Shown piece by piece: positions 27,644-36,869 of a stretch of DNA of 36,869 nucleotides. This DNA comes from Leptospiraceae bacterium. GTDB taxonomy: Bacteria; Spirochaetota; Leptospiria; Turneriellales; Turneriellaceae. A program made the translations under genes and the position numbers. Numbering within the stretch: the stretch's first letter is position 1; each line of letters starts with the position of its first letter. Location of the stretch: positions 1 to 36,869 of the forward strand of contig JAGRNJ010000032.1 of NCBI GenBank assembly GCA_020440825.1, given 5' to 3'. The notes under the pieces were generated by a model. That model ran no database searches. It was not told where the DNA came from and saw only the letters and a program-made list of their open reading frames with translations.

Positions 27644-29683
27644 CTAGAGAATATCGAGAGGATCAAGATCGATTTCAATCTTTAATTGACTTGATTTTCG
27701 AGTTCGCAGGAAACTCTGAATCTGCTGGCCGGTTTCATGTAACTTTGCTGAATTAAAAAATTTCAAAATCACATGAAATCGATAAAAATCTTTGATGCGC
27801 TCGATCGGCGCCGGGGCCGGCCCCAAAATTTCAAAACTGGTTTCAGTTTTCTGCTCACTGAAGAGATCATGCTGAGAATGCTGTTCATTCAGCAGTTTTA
27901 CAAGATGTTCAAGAACTGATTCGGCCTCAAATTGTGAAACAGACTGGGCTACGATTCGAATCAATCGAGAAAAGGGCGGATACCCCATTGCCCGTCTTAA
28001 GGACAGTTCAAAATTTGCAAGTCCCTCATAATCATTCACAATTGCTGCATTTATTGCAGGATTTTCGGGCTGTAAGGTTTGAATAACTACCTCTCCATTT
28101 TTATGGCGACCTGATCTTCCAGCGGCCTGGCTGGTAATTTGGAATACCCTTTCATTTGCCCGAAAATCGGGCATTGACAAGCCTGTATCCGCATTGAGAA
28201 TTCCTACCAGAGTTACACCTGGTAAGTCAAAACCCTTGGCAATCATTTGGGTTCCTACCAGAATTTTAATCTCTCCCGACTTCATTCCGGTCAGAATACT
28301 GGCCATCTGTTCCCTGTCCCGACCAGTATCCTGATCAAGTCGTGCAAAAGGAATATTGGGAAAAAATCTGGGAATCAATTCTTCAATTTTCTGTGTCCCT
28401 TGACCTATCGCTTTCAGTTTACCACCACACCCAGGACATGAGGTAGGTACAGGTTCTGAATGGTCACAATAATGACATTTCAAAATTCCTGTTACCGGGT
28501 TCAGGTTTGAATCTGATGTTTTATGGAAAGTTAAACTGACTGCGCAGCGTTTGCATTGCAAACCGGCATGACAGTTTTTACAGATCATTGTGTTGGCATA
28601 CCCCCGGCGATTCAGCAACAGAATCACCTGTGAACCTGCTCTTAAATGTTCTTCAATTTTCGCTTTCAAGAATGGGGAAATTGGCCCCATAGCAGAATCA
28701 TACTCAGGAACATGTACAATCGATTCATGAATGCCGGTAGCCCGTTCCAGTAACTTGTGATGATGAAATTTTCCACTGATTGCAAAGTGATAGCTCTCGA
28801 ATGAGGGGGTAGCAGATCCCAAAACCAGAGCCGGAGAATACTGGTCGGCCAGAGGTTCAGTAAGGTGCAGTCTAAGCCAGGCAATTCGTTTGGCCTGGTA
28901 ATAAAATCCAGATTTTTCTTTATAAGAAGAATCATGTTCTTCATCTACAATCACCAGACCCAGATTCTCAAGAGGAGCAAACACTGCCGATCGGGTACCA
29001 AGTACCAATTGTGCCTGCCCGTGCATGATTTTTCTGTATTCTTCCAGTTTTTTTGAGCCTTTCATTCCTGAATGCAAGATTGAAATTCTATCCTGGAAAA
29101 GATTTTTAAATTGTACTGCAAAATTCAGTACCAGACTAATCTCAGGTACCAGATACAAAACTGTATAACCGGCTTCCAGATAATAATTGACCAGCTCCAG
29201 ATACACCCTTGTCTTGCCTGACCCAGTAATTCCCTGCAGTAAATGAGTTGATACTGATTTTTTACTCACGACCTCGAGAATATCTTGAATCACCTTTTGC
29301 TGGTTCGGTTTAAGAGAAAACAGTTGTTCTGAAGAGTCAGGCTGCACCCACTTGTCTTCGATGAACGTTTCCCGACTGCCCGAAGGTATCATCTGAAAAA
29401 GTGCATCACCGAGTGTGCACAGGTAGTTTTCTTTTATTTTTTCAGCAAGTCTAATCTGGGTAGAATTTATAATCGGAGATTTGTCAATAACTCTCAAAAT
29501 ATCGAGAATCTGATATGATGTGTTTTCCTGGGTTTCATGCAACCGCACGAGAAGGCCGGTTTCTTTTTTCTCTTTGAGTAATGCTTGAACCCGGGTGTAG
29601 AGGAGTATCTGCTTGCGCAGTTTTTCAGGTATTCGATAGGTGAGGGGCAGGTTGTGACCGGGAAACAGAATCTCAGCAAACAT
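27644..29683 (-). CDS. priA: Primosomal replication restart helicase PriA
   Basis: PriA recognises stalled or repaired forks and reloads the replicative helicase. Walker A GITGSGKT is at 151-158 and the helicase box DEEH at 247-250. Eight zinc cysteines lie at 368, 371, 377, 380, 403, 406, 416 and 419. The late motif GTQMIAKGFD and the AAGRSGR box follow. At 679 residues it is somewhat shorter than the E. coli enzyme (about 730). It ends 18 bases from the convergent response regulator and starts just downstream of a strong terminator that isolates it from the acyl-CoA dehydrogenase gene. Confidence 0.96.
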   Translation of the reverse strand: MFAEILFPGHNLPLTYRIPEKLRKQILLYTRVQALLKEKKETGLLVRLHETQENTSYQILDILRVIDKSPIINSTQIRLAEKIKENYLCTLGDALFQMIPSGSRETFIEDKWVQPDSSEQLFSLKPNQQKVIQDILEVVSKKSVSTHLLQGITGSGKTRVYLELVNYYLEAGYTVLYLVPEISLVLNFAVQFKNLFQDRISILHSGMKGSKKLEEYRKIMHGQAQLVLGTRSAVFAPLENLGLVIVDEEHDSSYKEKSGFYYQAKRIAWLRLHLTEPLADQYSPALVLGSATPSFESYHFAISGKFHHHKLLERATGIHESIVHVPEYDSAMGPISPFLKAKIEEHLRAGSQVILLLNRRGYANTMICKNCHAGLQCKRCAVSLTFHKTSDSNLNPVTGILKCHYCDHSEPVPTSCPGCGGKLKAIGQGTQKIEELIPRFFPNIPFARLDQDTGRDREQMASILTGMKSGEIKILVGTQMIAKGFDLPGVTLVGILNADTGLSMPDFRANERVFQITSQAAGRSGRHKNGEVVIQTLQPENPAINAAIVNDYEGLANFELSLRRAMGYPPFSRLIRIVAQSVSQFEAESVLEHLVKLLNEQHSQHDLFSEQKTETSFEILGPAPAPIERIKDFYRFHVILKFFNSAKLHETGQQIQSFLRTRKSSQLKIEIDLDPLDIL

Positions 29684-29693
29684 TGCGCTCCTG

Positions 29694-29722
29694 ATAAAAA
29701 AATCCCGGGGTGCCCCGGGATT
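29694..29722 (-). terminator. Rho-independent terminator after the acyl-CoA dehydrogenase gene
   Basis: On the minus strand AATCCCGGGG and CCCCGGGATT pair exactly (ten bases, realistically nine with a four-base loop), followed by a run of seven T. It lies 24-52 bases past the dehydrogenase stop and immediately before priA, so it separates the two transcripts. This is the clearest terminator in the window. Confidence 0.9.
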
Positions 29723-29745
29723 CTATAACACAACCAGCGAATAAA

Positions 29746-30921
29746 TCAGATATATTTTTTGGCGTCTTTAATGATATAAGCACCAATTTCATTTTTCTGT
29801 ATCTGGCTGGTTCCCTCATAAATGGTCAGAATTTTTGCATCGCGATACATTTTTTCTACCGGATAATCTTTTGTAAATCCGTAGCCGCCATGCAATTGCA
29901 GAGCATCATTGCAGACTTGAACAGCGGTCTCTGAGCTGAACAATTTAGCGATTGCAGAATACTTTGCAGTTTCAGGATGTCCGGCAATGCTGTATTTTGC
30001 AGCACGATATGCCAGAAGTTTCGCAGCTTCAATTTTGGTGAGCATATCAGCGAGCATATGGTTCACAACCTGGAAGTTGATGATGTTCTTACCGAATTGC
30101 TCCCGCTGACGGGCATATTTGACTGCTTCTTTGTAAGCGCCCATTGATACCCCGGTTGCCATCGTACCAATGAACGGACGAGAAGAATTCAATGTTTTGA
30201 TCGCATGAATGAATCCTTGATTTGGTTTTAAACCTACCAGATTCTCTTCAGGAATTTCCATGTCTTCCATGATTACCTGGCGTGTATGAGAACAACGGAT
30301 ACCCATTTTGTCTTCCAGTTTGCCAAATGATAAACCTTTGGTTCCTTTTTCTACAATAAAGCAGCTGATTCCACGTGGCCCTTTGCTCTTATCGGTCAAT
30401 GCAAAGACAGTGTATACATCTGCCTGGCCTGCATTGGTAATCCACTGCTTGGTGCCATTTAAGACATATCGATCACCTTTCTTTACGGCAATCGTGGAAA
30501 GATTTGGTACATCAGAACCTGCATTGGGCTCTGTCAATGCAAAGGCAGCAATTTTTTCACCATTTGCAAATGCGGTCAGGTATTTATCTTTTTGCTCTTT
30601 CGTGCCGCCATGCTCAATTGGCAATGCACCGAGTTTTACGGCCCCTAAAGAAGTCGCTACGCCGAGGCAATATTCGGCAACAACTTCAATACCGAGCACT
30701 GTAAGCCATCCGCCATAGTTCATGCCACCATATTCTTCGCCGAACATTGTGCCAAAAATACCGGCTTCGGCAAATTTTTCAAATGCAAGATGGGGAAACT
30801 CTTCGTCTGCATCCCATTTTGCCCTGTTGGGTAGAATCTGCTCCTGGCAGATTTTATGTGTTAAATCCAGAATTTCCTGCGCTTCTTCAGGAACTGAAAA
30901 ATCCATTAAACCGTTACTCAT
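29746..30921 (-). CDS. Acyl-CoA dehydrogenase
   Basis: A flavoprotein that introduces a 2,3-double bond into acyl-CoA and passes electrons to ETF. The FAD-contact signature FALTEPNAGSDV lies near residue 133. The C-terminal signature LHGGYGFTKDYPVE is followed by IYEGTSQIQ, whose Glu (about 369) is the catalytic base in the short-chain/butyryl type. At about 391 residues it is typical. I chose ATG 30921, because AAGGAG at 30931-30936 is nine bases away; ATG 30927 is only three bases from it. Butyryl-CoA, isovaleryl-CoA or glutaryl-CoA specificity cannot be decided. It diverges from ilvE. Confidence 0.93.
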   Translation of the reverse strand: MSNGLMDFSVPEEAQEILDLTHKICQEQILPNRAKWDADEEFPHLAFEKFAEAGIFGTMFGEEYGGMNYGGWLTVLGIEVVAEYCLGVATSLGAVKLGALPIEHGGTKEQKDKYLTAFANGEKIAAFALTEPNAGSDVPNLSTIAVKKGDRYVLNGTKQWITNAGQADVYTVFALTDKSKGPRGISCFIVEKGTKGLSFGKLEDKMGIRCSHTRQVIMEDMEIPEENLVGLKPNQGFIHAIKTLNSSRPFIGTMATGVSMGAYKEAVKYARQREQFGKNIINFQVVNHMLADMLTKIEAAKLLAYRAAKYSIAGHPETAKYSAIAKLFSSETAVQVCNDALQLHGGYGFTKDYPVEKMYRDAKILTIYEGTSQIQKNEIGAYIIKDAKKYI

Positions 30922-30930
30922 GATCATTTA

Positions 30931-30936
30931 CTCCTT
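30931..30936 (-). promoter_or_regulatory. Ribosome binding site of the acyl-CoA dehydrogenase gene
   Basis: AAGGAG on the minus strand, nine bases before ATG 30921 and only three before ATG 30927, which favours the inner start. Confidence 0.7.
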
Positions 30937-31025
30937 GTAAAAACCAGAAAAATAGAACAAGGCGTCACGACAAGGTTTTTCACAGATTGAGTTGACGGGG
31001 CGTATTGTGAGCGGGATTGCTCCAT

Positions 31026-31949
31026 ATGCTGAATGCCGACGAGATGCCTTGTTACTTTCAAGGCAGGTATGTACCGTTAAAAGATGCCAACATCAATATA
31101 AGAACTCACGCCATGCAATATGGTACAGCTGTGTTTGGCGGCATTCGTGGTTACTGGAATGCAGAAAAAAAGAATCTTTATGTATTTCGATTGCACGATC
31201 ACTGGCAACGGCTGCGCCAGTCGGGTAAGATTATGCAGATGCACTGGCAAATGGAGTTTGAAGAATTTGAGCAGATCGTCTTAAAAATATTGCGGGACGG
31301 GAACTGGCAATGCAATGTTTACCTGCGCCCGGTTATTTACAAAAACGCGCTTGAGCTATCGCCAAGATTGCATAATGTAACCGATGATTTTTCTGTTTAT
31401 GCGATACCACTCAATGATTATCTCGATACACGCAATGGCCTCAAGGTCTGTGTAAGCTCCTGGACTCGTATTTCAGACAACCAGATACCAACCCGGGCGA
31501 AGGCAACCGGTGGATACATTAACTCTGCGCTGGCGAAGTCAGAGGCAATACAGAACGGGTTTGATGAGGCTATTTTTCTGGATGTTCATGGCAATGTCAG
31601 TGAGGGCTCAGCTGAAAATCTGTTTATTGTGCGTAACGGCAAACTGATTACAGCAACCGTAACAGATTCTATACTTGAGGGTATCACTCGCCGCTCTATC
31701 CTGGAAATCGCTCAAAACTTGGGCATCGTGGTCATCGAACGGCCTATCTCCCGTACTGAACTGTATGTAGCCGACGAAGCGTTTTTTTCCGGGACTGGGG
31801 TTCAAGTAGCGTGGATATCATCTGTTGATCGCAGGACTATTGGTTCGGGTACAATAGGTGCTCTTACCGAAAAACTGCAGAACACCTTTTTCAAAATTGT
31901 CACAGGTGAAGATGCCGCGTATTCGAAATGGCAGACCAGCGTATACTGA
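31026..31949 (+). CDS. ilvE: Branched-chain amino acid aminotransferase (class IV)
   Basis: This PLP enzyme makes valine, leucine and isoleucine from their keto acids. The N-terminal YFQGRYVPLKDANINIRTHA and YGTAVFGGIRGYWN are typical. The PLP lysine is in KATGGYINSALAKSEA, and the signature EAIFLDVHGNVSEGSAENLFIV covers the class IV motif. The start is uncertain: ATG 31026 (307 residues) or ATG 31044, which begins directly at the conserved part. A TTG at 31017 is less likely. The end overlaps the next gene by 22 bases. It diverges from the acyl-CoA dehydrogenase gene, which could act in branched-chain acyl-CoA breakdown. Confidence 0.93.
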   Translation: MLNADEMPCYFQGRYVPLKDANINIRTHAMQYGTAVFGGIRGYWNAEKKNLYVFRLHDHWQRLRQSGKIMQMHWQMEFEEFEQIVLKILRDGNWQCNVYLRPVIYKNALELSPRLHNVTDDFSVYAIPLNDYLDTRNGLKVCVSSWTRISDNQIPTRAKATGGYINSALAKSEAIQNGFDEAIFLDVHGNVSEGSAENLFIVRNGKLITATVTDSILEGITRRSILEIAQNLGIVVIERPISRTELYVADEAFFSGTGVQVAWISSVDRRTIGSGTIGALTEKLQNTFFKIVTGEDAAYSKWQTSVY

Positions 31950-32917
31950 ATTCAGAAAAATCAGAAAGGGTTTTAGAGAGCCTGGTTGAAAGGGGCTCTG
32001 TGGTTCTGATTACCGGTGAGCAGACCCGAGAGAAATATAATTTTGTAAAGAATTTCATTTTCAAACTGGTCTTAAATCGATCAACAAACCTCGAACTCTC
32101 GAAAGAAATTCTGATACGCAGAATTGAAGATCAGTCTTTCCCAGATTTTTATGAATTCAGTGATCGCCAGATTGCAATTGGCAGTCAAGATAAAGCTGCC
32201 TACGGGACAGTGCGTCATTTGCTCAAACATATGCTGCCTTATTCTCCCAGAGAAACCAAAACCCGTTTTATCTTATTTCCCGATGCGGCTCGAATCAGAG
32301 ATGAAGCAGAGAGTGCTTTGCTTAAAAGTCTTGAAGAGCCACCGCCTTCTACTGTGTTTATTCTGATGGTTGAAGATGAGCAAATGCTAAAAGAAACAAT
32401 TGTTTCCCGCAGCGTTCAGATTCGTTTGGTCACAGCACCAGTTGATCATCTTATTTCGTCAGATCAGTGGGAAAGATTCTGGTATTTGAGTGGTATTTCT
32501 GACCATAGTCTGTTTAGACTGATGAGTGAAAAGAAATGGCTGCAAGTACTGCGTACAGAATTTGATACATTGGAATTTGATGCCCAAGATTTCCCGGTTT
32601 TTGACAAACTTGGGGGCAGCTATATGAATAAATATTTTAAACAGGAAAATGCAGACGTACAAAATGAGATTCTCGCACTCAGTCTTTTACCTTTGTTGTT
32701 TTCGGTTCGGGATGCACTTACCGAAGGTATGTTACCGACCATTGGGCCATTGCGTCTACCATGGAAAGATGAATCAAAACTTATGTTGATGGCATCCTGT
32801 TTTGAAGCCGTGGTGATTCAGCTGCGGCAGAAAATATTCGGGTCGCGATCTGCTTCATTGCCCGCAGTGTATTACAATTTTCTTGCACGGCTTTTTCCTC
32901 TCTGGAATTCTGCTTAA
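31928..32917 (+). CDS. holB: DNA polymerase III delta-prime-like clamp-loader subunit
   Basis: The 329-residue protein matches delta-prime in DAARIRDEAESALLKSLEEP and STVFILMVEDEQMLKETIVSRS, where the Arg of SRS (usually SRC) is the arginine finger offered to the neighbouring ATPase subunit. The expected Walker A is degraded (GEQTREKY), and the four-Cys zinc module normally found after it is absent. Delta-prime does not need ATP binding in E. coli, so it may still function in clamp loading. It overlaps ilvE by 22 bases and probably depends on its translation. I am less sure of the C-terminal half. Confidence 0.8.
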   Translation: MADQRILNSEKSERVLESLVERGSVVLITGEQTREKYNFVKNFIFKLVLNRSTNLELSKEILIRRIEDQSFPDFYEFSDRQIAIGSQDKAAYGTVRHLLKHMLPYSPRETKTRFILFPDAARIRDEAESALLKSLEEPPPSTVFILMVEDEQMLKETIVSRSVQIRLVTAPVDHLISSDQWERFWYLSGISDHSLFRLMSEKKWLQVLRTEFDTLEFDAQDFPVFDKLGGSYMNKYFKQENADVQNEILALSLLPLLFSVRDALTEGMLPTIGPLRLPWKDESKLMLMASCFEAVVIQLRQKIFGSRSASLPAVYYNFLARLFPLWNSA

Positions 32918-32949
32918 GGAATTTCGAATTTCTCCGATAATGATAATGT

Positions 32950-33660
32950 ATGAAACTGCGTCTATTTATATCATCATGTATAATTATCGTTTGCTCTGCA
33001 CTGTGGGGCTCTCCCGAGAATCCACACCATCTGGATGCCTATAAAAAGCTGAAAATAGACCAGCGAGGTCCTCTCAAAGAAATCGTAAGCCAGGCCGGCA
33101 ACAAATCTGCAGAAGCAGTGTACACATATAATAATAAAAACCAGATTGAATCTGTAGTCTATTTCAGAAACGGTCAGAAAGAGGGTGAATCGAAGTTTAC
33201 TTACGGAAAATCTGGTATCGAGAGTGAAGTTACTATGGATACAAATGGCAATGAAGTTGAGCAGGTTGTATACAAGTATAATGCTTTAGGTGTTTTGCTC
33301 GGCTACTCAGTGAAAGCAGGAAAAGACGAAATTAAATGGGAATATGGGTTAAACAATAAAACTGTAACTTCGGGAAAAAGAATCGTAAATGGTGAAATTA
33401 CAGAAACCTTCAAACTTACCAGAAATAAAGATTTAGAAACTCTCAAAATCTTTAACTCTCAGGGAGAAGAAGCCGGGGTCATTCAGGTATCCTTTTCAAA
33501 TGGGAAATTAAAAGAGAGAGTGCGCAAAGATGAAACTGGCTTACGCAAGGTAACTTATACGTACAGTGCGGATGGCCGTTTATCAAATGTAAAATTTTTC
33601 ACCATTGAAAACGGTAAAGAAATCGAACAGAAATCTCACCAGATGGTTTGGGGAAGCTGA
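32950..33660 (+). CDS. Exported repeat protein of unknown function
   Basis: A signal peptide (about residues 1-20, ending ALWG) precedes a 215-residue body of beta-hairpin repeats. These recur about every 20-25 residues with the pattern aromatic-Thr-Tyr..Gly-x-Leu/Ile..Val, for example AVYTYNNKNQIESVVYF and VTYTYSADGRLSNVKFF. They resemble single YD/RHS or MORN-like repeats, but I cannot assign a named family. No lipobox Cys follows the signal, so it is periplasmic or outer-surface. It begins 32 bases after the clamp-loader gene. Confidence 0.75.
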   Translation: MKLRLFISSCIIIVCSALWGSPENPHHLDAYKKLKIDQRGPLKEIVSQAGNKSAEAVYTYNNKNQIESVVYFRNGQKEGESKFTYGKSGIESEVTMDTNGNEVEQVVYKYNALGVLLGYSVKAGKDEIKWEYGLNNKTVTSGKRIVNGEITETFKLTRNKDLETLKIFNSQGEEAGVIQVSFSNGKLKERVRKDETGLRKVTYTYSADGRLSNVKFFTIENGKEIEQKSHQMVWGS

Positions 33661-33696
33661 GCTTAAAAAGGCTATTTCCCTCTAGACGTCAGGTAT

Positions 33697-34776
33697 TTAC
33701 CTTGTCTGGTGCATCGAACCAGCAATAATTTTTGCTTTCAGACCTTCTTTCAACAGAATCTCATTGGCCAGAATCTTAAACTCTATCTTTAAGAAGAAAA
33801 AATTCTTCAATTTTTCAAGGGCAGGGGAAAACTCACGCAATTTAACCCAGTCTTTTTCAGTTGTGATTACAAAATCATAAGGCGAAACTCTTTTTAACAA
33901 ATTTTCAATATCTTTTTCATTGTACTGATAATGATCGCGGTAAGTGATAGATTTTACTTTTGCAGCACCGAGCTGGTAGAGAGATTTTTCAAACGAACGA
34001 TGTGAGCCGATCGCAGAAAGAGCCCACACTGTTTCAGAATTGAGAATCGATGTTTTTTGCAGTTTTAATTTACTGCCTATTTTGTACTCTGAGGGTATCT
34101 GAACCAGCCCTGTTGGTTCATGGTTGCTCATAAAAACCAACTGGTGTCCAGACATATCTGAAATTCTTGCCACAGTTTGTTGAATTTCTGTAGATTCTGC
34201 CAGTTTGGTTTTTGTAAGTATAACAATATCCGAGCGCTTGAGTGCTTCTATTGGTTCCCGCAGAATACCATGAGGCAAAGTGTGTCCGTTGCCAAAAGGA
34301 TTCATTGCATCAATCAGCACAATATCTACGTCTCTGGCAAGCGCATAATGTTGAAAACCATCATCGAGTAGAAACAGGTTACAATCATAATTATCTCTCA
34401 GTTCAACTGCACTTAAATACCGGCTTCTACCGACTGCCACCGGTACCCCGGGTAAGTTGGCTGCAATTAGATATGGTTCATCGCCTGATTCCCGGTGTCC
34501 TAATTTAAGTTGCTTTCCGTCTGAGAGAACGCCGCCTTCTTTCATGGCAGTGCCGCCGTACCCACGGCTCAAGACTCCAATTTTATAAGATTCACTTTGC
34601 AGCAGTCTTGCAAAGTAAATGGCTGCGGGGGTTTTTCCAGTGCCACCGGTTGTGATATTCCCGATTGAAACGACTTTCGCATGATCAACAACCCTTGCAC
34701 GTTTTATCCATTTATTAACACGATCTCCGAAACGGTAAAACCGTTCTAGAATTCTGGGATCCCGTGAGTCTTTCAC
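33697..34776 (-). CDS. lpxK: Tetraacyldisaccharide 4'-kinase
   Basis: LpxK phosphorylates the 4'-position of the lipid A disaccharide at the inner membrane. The Walker A TTGGTGKT is at about 42-49 and GVLSRGYGG at about 67-75. LLDDGFQH contains Asp138/Asp139 and His143, the known catalytic region. The [25 protein letters not shown] stretch is equally diagnostic. At 359 residues it is close to the family length. Its ATG overlaps the aroC stop by four bases (ATGA), so aroC and lpxK are probably translated together. It shows that the organism makes lipid A. Confidence 0.94.
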   Translation of the reverse strand: MKDSRDPRILERFYRFGDRVNKWIKRARVVDHAKVVSIGNITTGGTGKTPAAIYFARLLQSESYKIGVLSRGYGGTAMKEGGVLSDGKQLKLGHRESGDEPYLIAANLPGVPVAVGRSRYLSAVELRDNYDCNLFLLDDGFQHYALARDVDIVLIDAMNPFGNGHTLPHGILREPIEALKRSDIVILTKTKLAESTEIQQTVARISDMSGHQLVFMSNHEPTGLVQIPSEYKIGSKLKLQKTSILNSETVWALSAIGSHRSFEKSLYQLGAAKVKSITYRDHYQYNEKDIENLLKRVSPYDFVITTEKDWVKLREFSPALEKLKNFFFLKIEFKILANEILLKEGLKAKIIAGSMHQTR

Positions 34777-35885
34777 TGAATCTCCGGAACTCGGTGAAAA
34801 TTCGCTGTGAGATATCTCAAATAATGGTCACACAAGACCAGAGCAGCAGCCGCTTCAACAATCGGTACGGCTCGCGGCACAACACAAGGATCATGTCTGC
34901 CCTTCACTTTGAGAGGAACTTCTTCGCCGCGATCGTTGACTGTCATTTGTGGCTGCATCACCGTCGCCGTAGGCTTGAATGCGATACGGGCAAAGATGGG
35001 TTCTCCGTTGCTGATGCCCCCCTGAATACCGCCACTGTTATTGGTACGGGTATGGATCTTTCCCTCCCGGCTATAGAATAAATCATTGTGTTCAGTACCG
35101 GTCAGTTCTATGCCAGAAAATCCGCTGCCTATTTCAACCCCTTTCACTGCCGGTATTGCCATTAAGAGTTTGGCAAGATCGGCATCGAGTTTATCAAAAA
35201 CCGGATCTCCCAGGCCGGCGGGAACATTCGAGCACCAGAGTTCAACAATGCCCCCTACAGAATCTCCTGCTTGCCGGGTATCTTGAATCAGTCGAACGAT
35301 TCTGGCTGCCAATTCTGCATCGGGACAACGTACGTCGTTTTGTTCGGCAATTTCGCGCAGCTCTGAAATGGATGGTAAAATAAAATCTTTGTCAAGTTTA
35401 AGGTTCTTGACTTGTGAAACATAAGCAGCTATGTAAATTCCTGCTTTGAGACGAAGTATTTTCTGCGCAATAGCTCCCGCAGCTACAATGCCAATTGTAG
35501 CTCGTGCGCTCGAACGAGCCCCGCCCAGATAAGATCGGTAGCCATACCGGGCATCATAGGTATAGTCGGCATGGCTGGGACGATAGATATCTTTGAAGTC
35601 AATATAGTCTTTCGGGTTTGCATTTTCATTATGAACGACCAGCAGAATTGGTGCACCAATAGTTTTTCCTTCAAATGTTCCTGAAAGTATCGAAACTTTG
35701 TCTGCCTCTTTTCGAGGGGTAGTGATTCGGCTTTGGCCAGGCCGGCGACGGTCTAATTCTATTTGAATTTCTTCTTCTGATATTTCCAAGCCAGCGGGGC
35801 AGTTTTCAATGATGCAGCCAAGTGCAACACCGTGAGACTCGCCAAAGGTGGTGACTTGAAACAGTTTGCCAAATGTGCTGCCCAT
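34773..35885 (-). CDS. aroC: Chorismate synthase
   Basis: The enzyme converts EPSP to chorismate with reduced FMN, the end of the shikimate pathway. GESHG at residues 15-19 lies in the conserved N-terminus [31 protein letters not shown] and [19 protein letters not shown] carry the FMN and substrate contacts. At 370 residues the length is typical. The gene begins 21 bases after the ackA stop and overlaps lpxK by four bases, so it is in the middle of an ackA-aroC-lpxK run. No regulator site is visible in front of it. Confidence 0.96.
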   Translation of the reverse strand: MGSTFGKLFQVTTFGESHGVALGCIIENCPAGLEISEEEIQIELDRRRPGQSRITTPRKEADKVSILSGTFEGKTIGAPILLVVHNENANPKDYIDFKDIYRPSHADYTYDARYGYRSYLGGARSSARATIGIVAAGAIAQKILRLKAGIYIAAYVSQVKNLKLDKDFILPSISELREIAEQNDVRCPDAELAARIVRLIQDTRQAGDSVGGIVELWCSNVPAGLGDPVFDKLDADLAKLLMAIPAVKGVEIGSGFSGIELTGTEHNDLFYSREGKIHTRTNNSGGIQGGISNGEPIFARIAFKPTATVMQPQMTVNDRGEEVPLKVKGRHDPCVVPRAVPIVEAAAALVLCDHYLRYLTANFHRVPEIQ

Positions 35886-35906
35886 AGGTAATTCCCGAAG
35901 GTTTGA

Positions 35907-36869
35907 TCAGTGCGTAAAGCCAAGAAGATTCCGGGTTTGAATCGCAATCATTTTTTCTTCATCGGTTGGTATAACCAGAACCTTTATTCTGCTGTTCGCA
36001 GCAGAAATTTCCCTGGTTGCTGAATTTTTTTCGGTATTCAAACTCTGGTCAAACTCGATTCCCAGATGTTCAAGATTCTGTAAAACTAGAGCACGAATTT
36101 CACTGGAATTTTCTCCTATGCCTGCAGTGAAGACAATTGCATCGGGTTTTCTAATAGCTGCCAGATAAGAACCGACATATTTTTTTACTCTGTAACAGAA
36201 AATATCCCGGGCCAGAATGGCAGCGTCTTCTTTACTAGCTGCTCGCTCTAGTATATCCCGCATATCATTTGTTCCGGCGAGGGCATTCAAACCAGAATTT
36301 TTATTCAGCAGAGAATCGAGTTCAGACACGCTCATTGATTCATTCTGCAGCAGAAACAAACTGATCGCGGGATCAATGTCTCCGCACCGGGTACCCATGA
36401 CCAGGCCTTCAAGCGGAGTAAATCCCATTGAGGTATCTATACTTTTTCCGTTTTGAATCGCACATACGCTTGCTCCATTCCCCAGATGAATACTGATAAG
36501 GCTTACTTCTTGTTCTTTTCGACTCAAGAATCGGGCAGTTTCACGCAACATGTACTGGTGAGAGATTCCATGGAAACCAAATCGGCGGATATCATACTTT
36601 CGAGAAAGGTCACCCGGTATGGCATAGGTATAGGCTGAGGCCGGCATTGTCTGATGAAAGCCCGTATCAAAAACCGCAACATTTGTGACCTCGGGATAAA
36701 GAGACTTACAGACAGAAATACCGAGCAAATTAGCCGGGTTGTGCAAAGGTGCAAATTTCGTATTGCGTTTAATAATCAATATTTCTTCATCGTTGAGTAT
36801 TTTGGGGGCGGTTAACTCTGTACCTCCATGAACAACTCGATGGCCGATTGCAAGCAGAGAATTTGCCTG
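35907..36869 (-). CDS. ackA: Acetate kinase, N-terminus cut off by the window end
   Basis: The open frame continues to the last base with no start, so about 80 N-terminal residues of a roughly 400-residue enzyme are missing. The visible part begins with IGHRVVHGG and LAPLHNPAN-like FAPLHNPANLLG. FDTGFHQTMP, RFGFHGISHQY, IHLGNGASV and FTAGIGENSSEIR are ASKHA-fold acetate kinase motifs for substrate and ATP binding. The enzyme interconverts acetyl phosphate and acetate with ATP/ADP. The start at 36779 suggested by a TTG is internal. The run continues to aroC and lpxK downstream. Confidence 0.95.
   Translation of the reverse strand, partial: QANSLLAIGHRVVHGGTELTAPKILNDEEILIIKRNTKFAPLHNPANLLGISVCKSLYPEVTNVAVFDTGFHQTMPASAYTYAIPGDLSRKYDIRRFGFHGISHQYMLRETARFLSRKEQEVSLISIHLGNGASVCAIQNGKSIDTSMGFTPLEGLVMGTRCGDIDPAISLFLLQNESMSVSELDSLLNKNSGLNALAGTNDMRDILERAASKEDAAILARDIFCYRVKKYVGSYLAAIRKPDAIVFTAGIGENSSEIRALVLQNLEHLGIEFDQSLNTEKNSATREISAANSRIKVLVIPTDEEKMIAIQTRNLLGFTH

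Noticed and set aside
30308..30718. 136-residue frame antisense to the acyl-CoA dehydrogenase gene
   Set aside because: It is a shadow of a strongly conserved gene and has no motif or ribosome site of its own.
33661..33696. Terminator between the exported repeat protein and lpxK
   Set aside because: Only a four-base AGGT/ACCT stem is present, overlapping the lpxK stop.
36777..36779. TTG at 36779 as start of a 290-residue acetate kinase
   Set aside because: The open frame continues upstream with clear acetate kinase motifs (IGHRVVHGG) to the window end.

Overview
The window is a gene-dense stretch of a bacterial chromosome with moderate to low GC. It holds about 37 protein genes, almost no intergenic space, and many 1-4 base start/stop overlaps. 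I saw no rRNA, tRNA, CRISPR array, insertion sequence or phage gene. The organism is a diderm that makes lipid A: it has LpxK, a MlaC-like periplasmic lipid carrier, a TolC-like outer-membrane protein and a SPOR-domain protein. One small lipoprotein has the relaxed lipobox LTQC, and there are many exported TPR-type proteins without clear names. This mix would fit a spirochaete of the Leptospira group, but that is an inference from gene content and no marker gene here proves it.

Layout. 1-4452 (+): tail of an unknown gene, then coaE, a SPOR-domain protein, argF, an NSS-family sodium symporter and a small lipoprotein. 4455-5720 (-): homoserine dehydrogenase, divergent from tadA, which is coupled to a soluble hybrid histidine kinase and followed by an alpha/beta hydrolase (to 9476). 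9743-11532 (-): an acyltransferase, a CBS-pair protein and hpt in one operon. 11775-12518 (+): a class III-type sirtuin. 12502-17246 (-): eno, an FtsB/DivIC-like protein, an exported repeat protein with a TTG start, and an exported TPR/propeller protein. 17317-22440 (+): an RNA methyltransferase, a tiny membrane protein, a MlaC homologue, a TolC-like protein and a TPR protein. 22434-23893 (-): an S26 signal-peptidase-like protein that lacks the catalytic Ser and Lys, coupled to a lysine 2,3-aminomutase/EpmB-type radical SAM enzyme. 23969-25186 (+): a double cyclic-nucleotide-binding regulator. 25179-26486 (-): an ABC1/UbiB-type kinase. 26588-27625 (+): a response regulator with a GGDDF domain. 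27644-30921 (-): priA and an acyl-CoA dehydrogenase. 31026-33660 (+): ilvE, a delta-prime-like clamp-loader subunit and an exported repeat protein. 33697-36869 (-): ackA (cut by the window edge), aroC and lpxK.

Most genes are housekeeping: CoA, arginine, threonine/methionine, aromatic and branched-chain amino acid synthesis, purine salvage, glycolysis, replication and lipid A. The best candidates for something not yet described are three small operons: (i) the catalytically dead S26-like protein translationally coupled to the radical SAM aminomutase; (ii) eno, the FtsB-like protein with an extra C-terminal membrane helix, and two exported repeat proteins; (iii) MlaC, TolC and a TPR protein without the inner-membrane Mla genes. 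A nested inverted-repeat operator candidate lies between eno and the divergent RNA methyltransferase gene.
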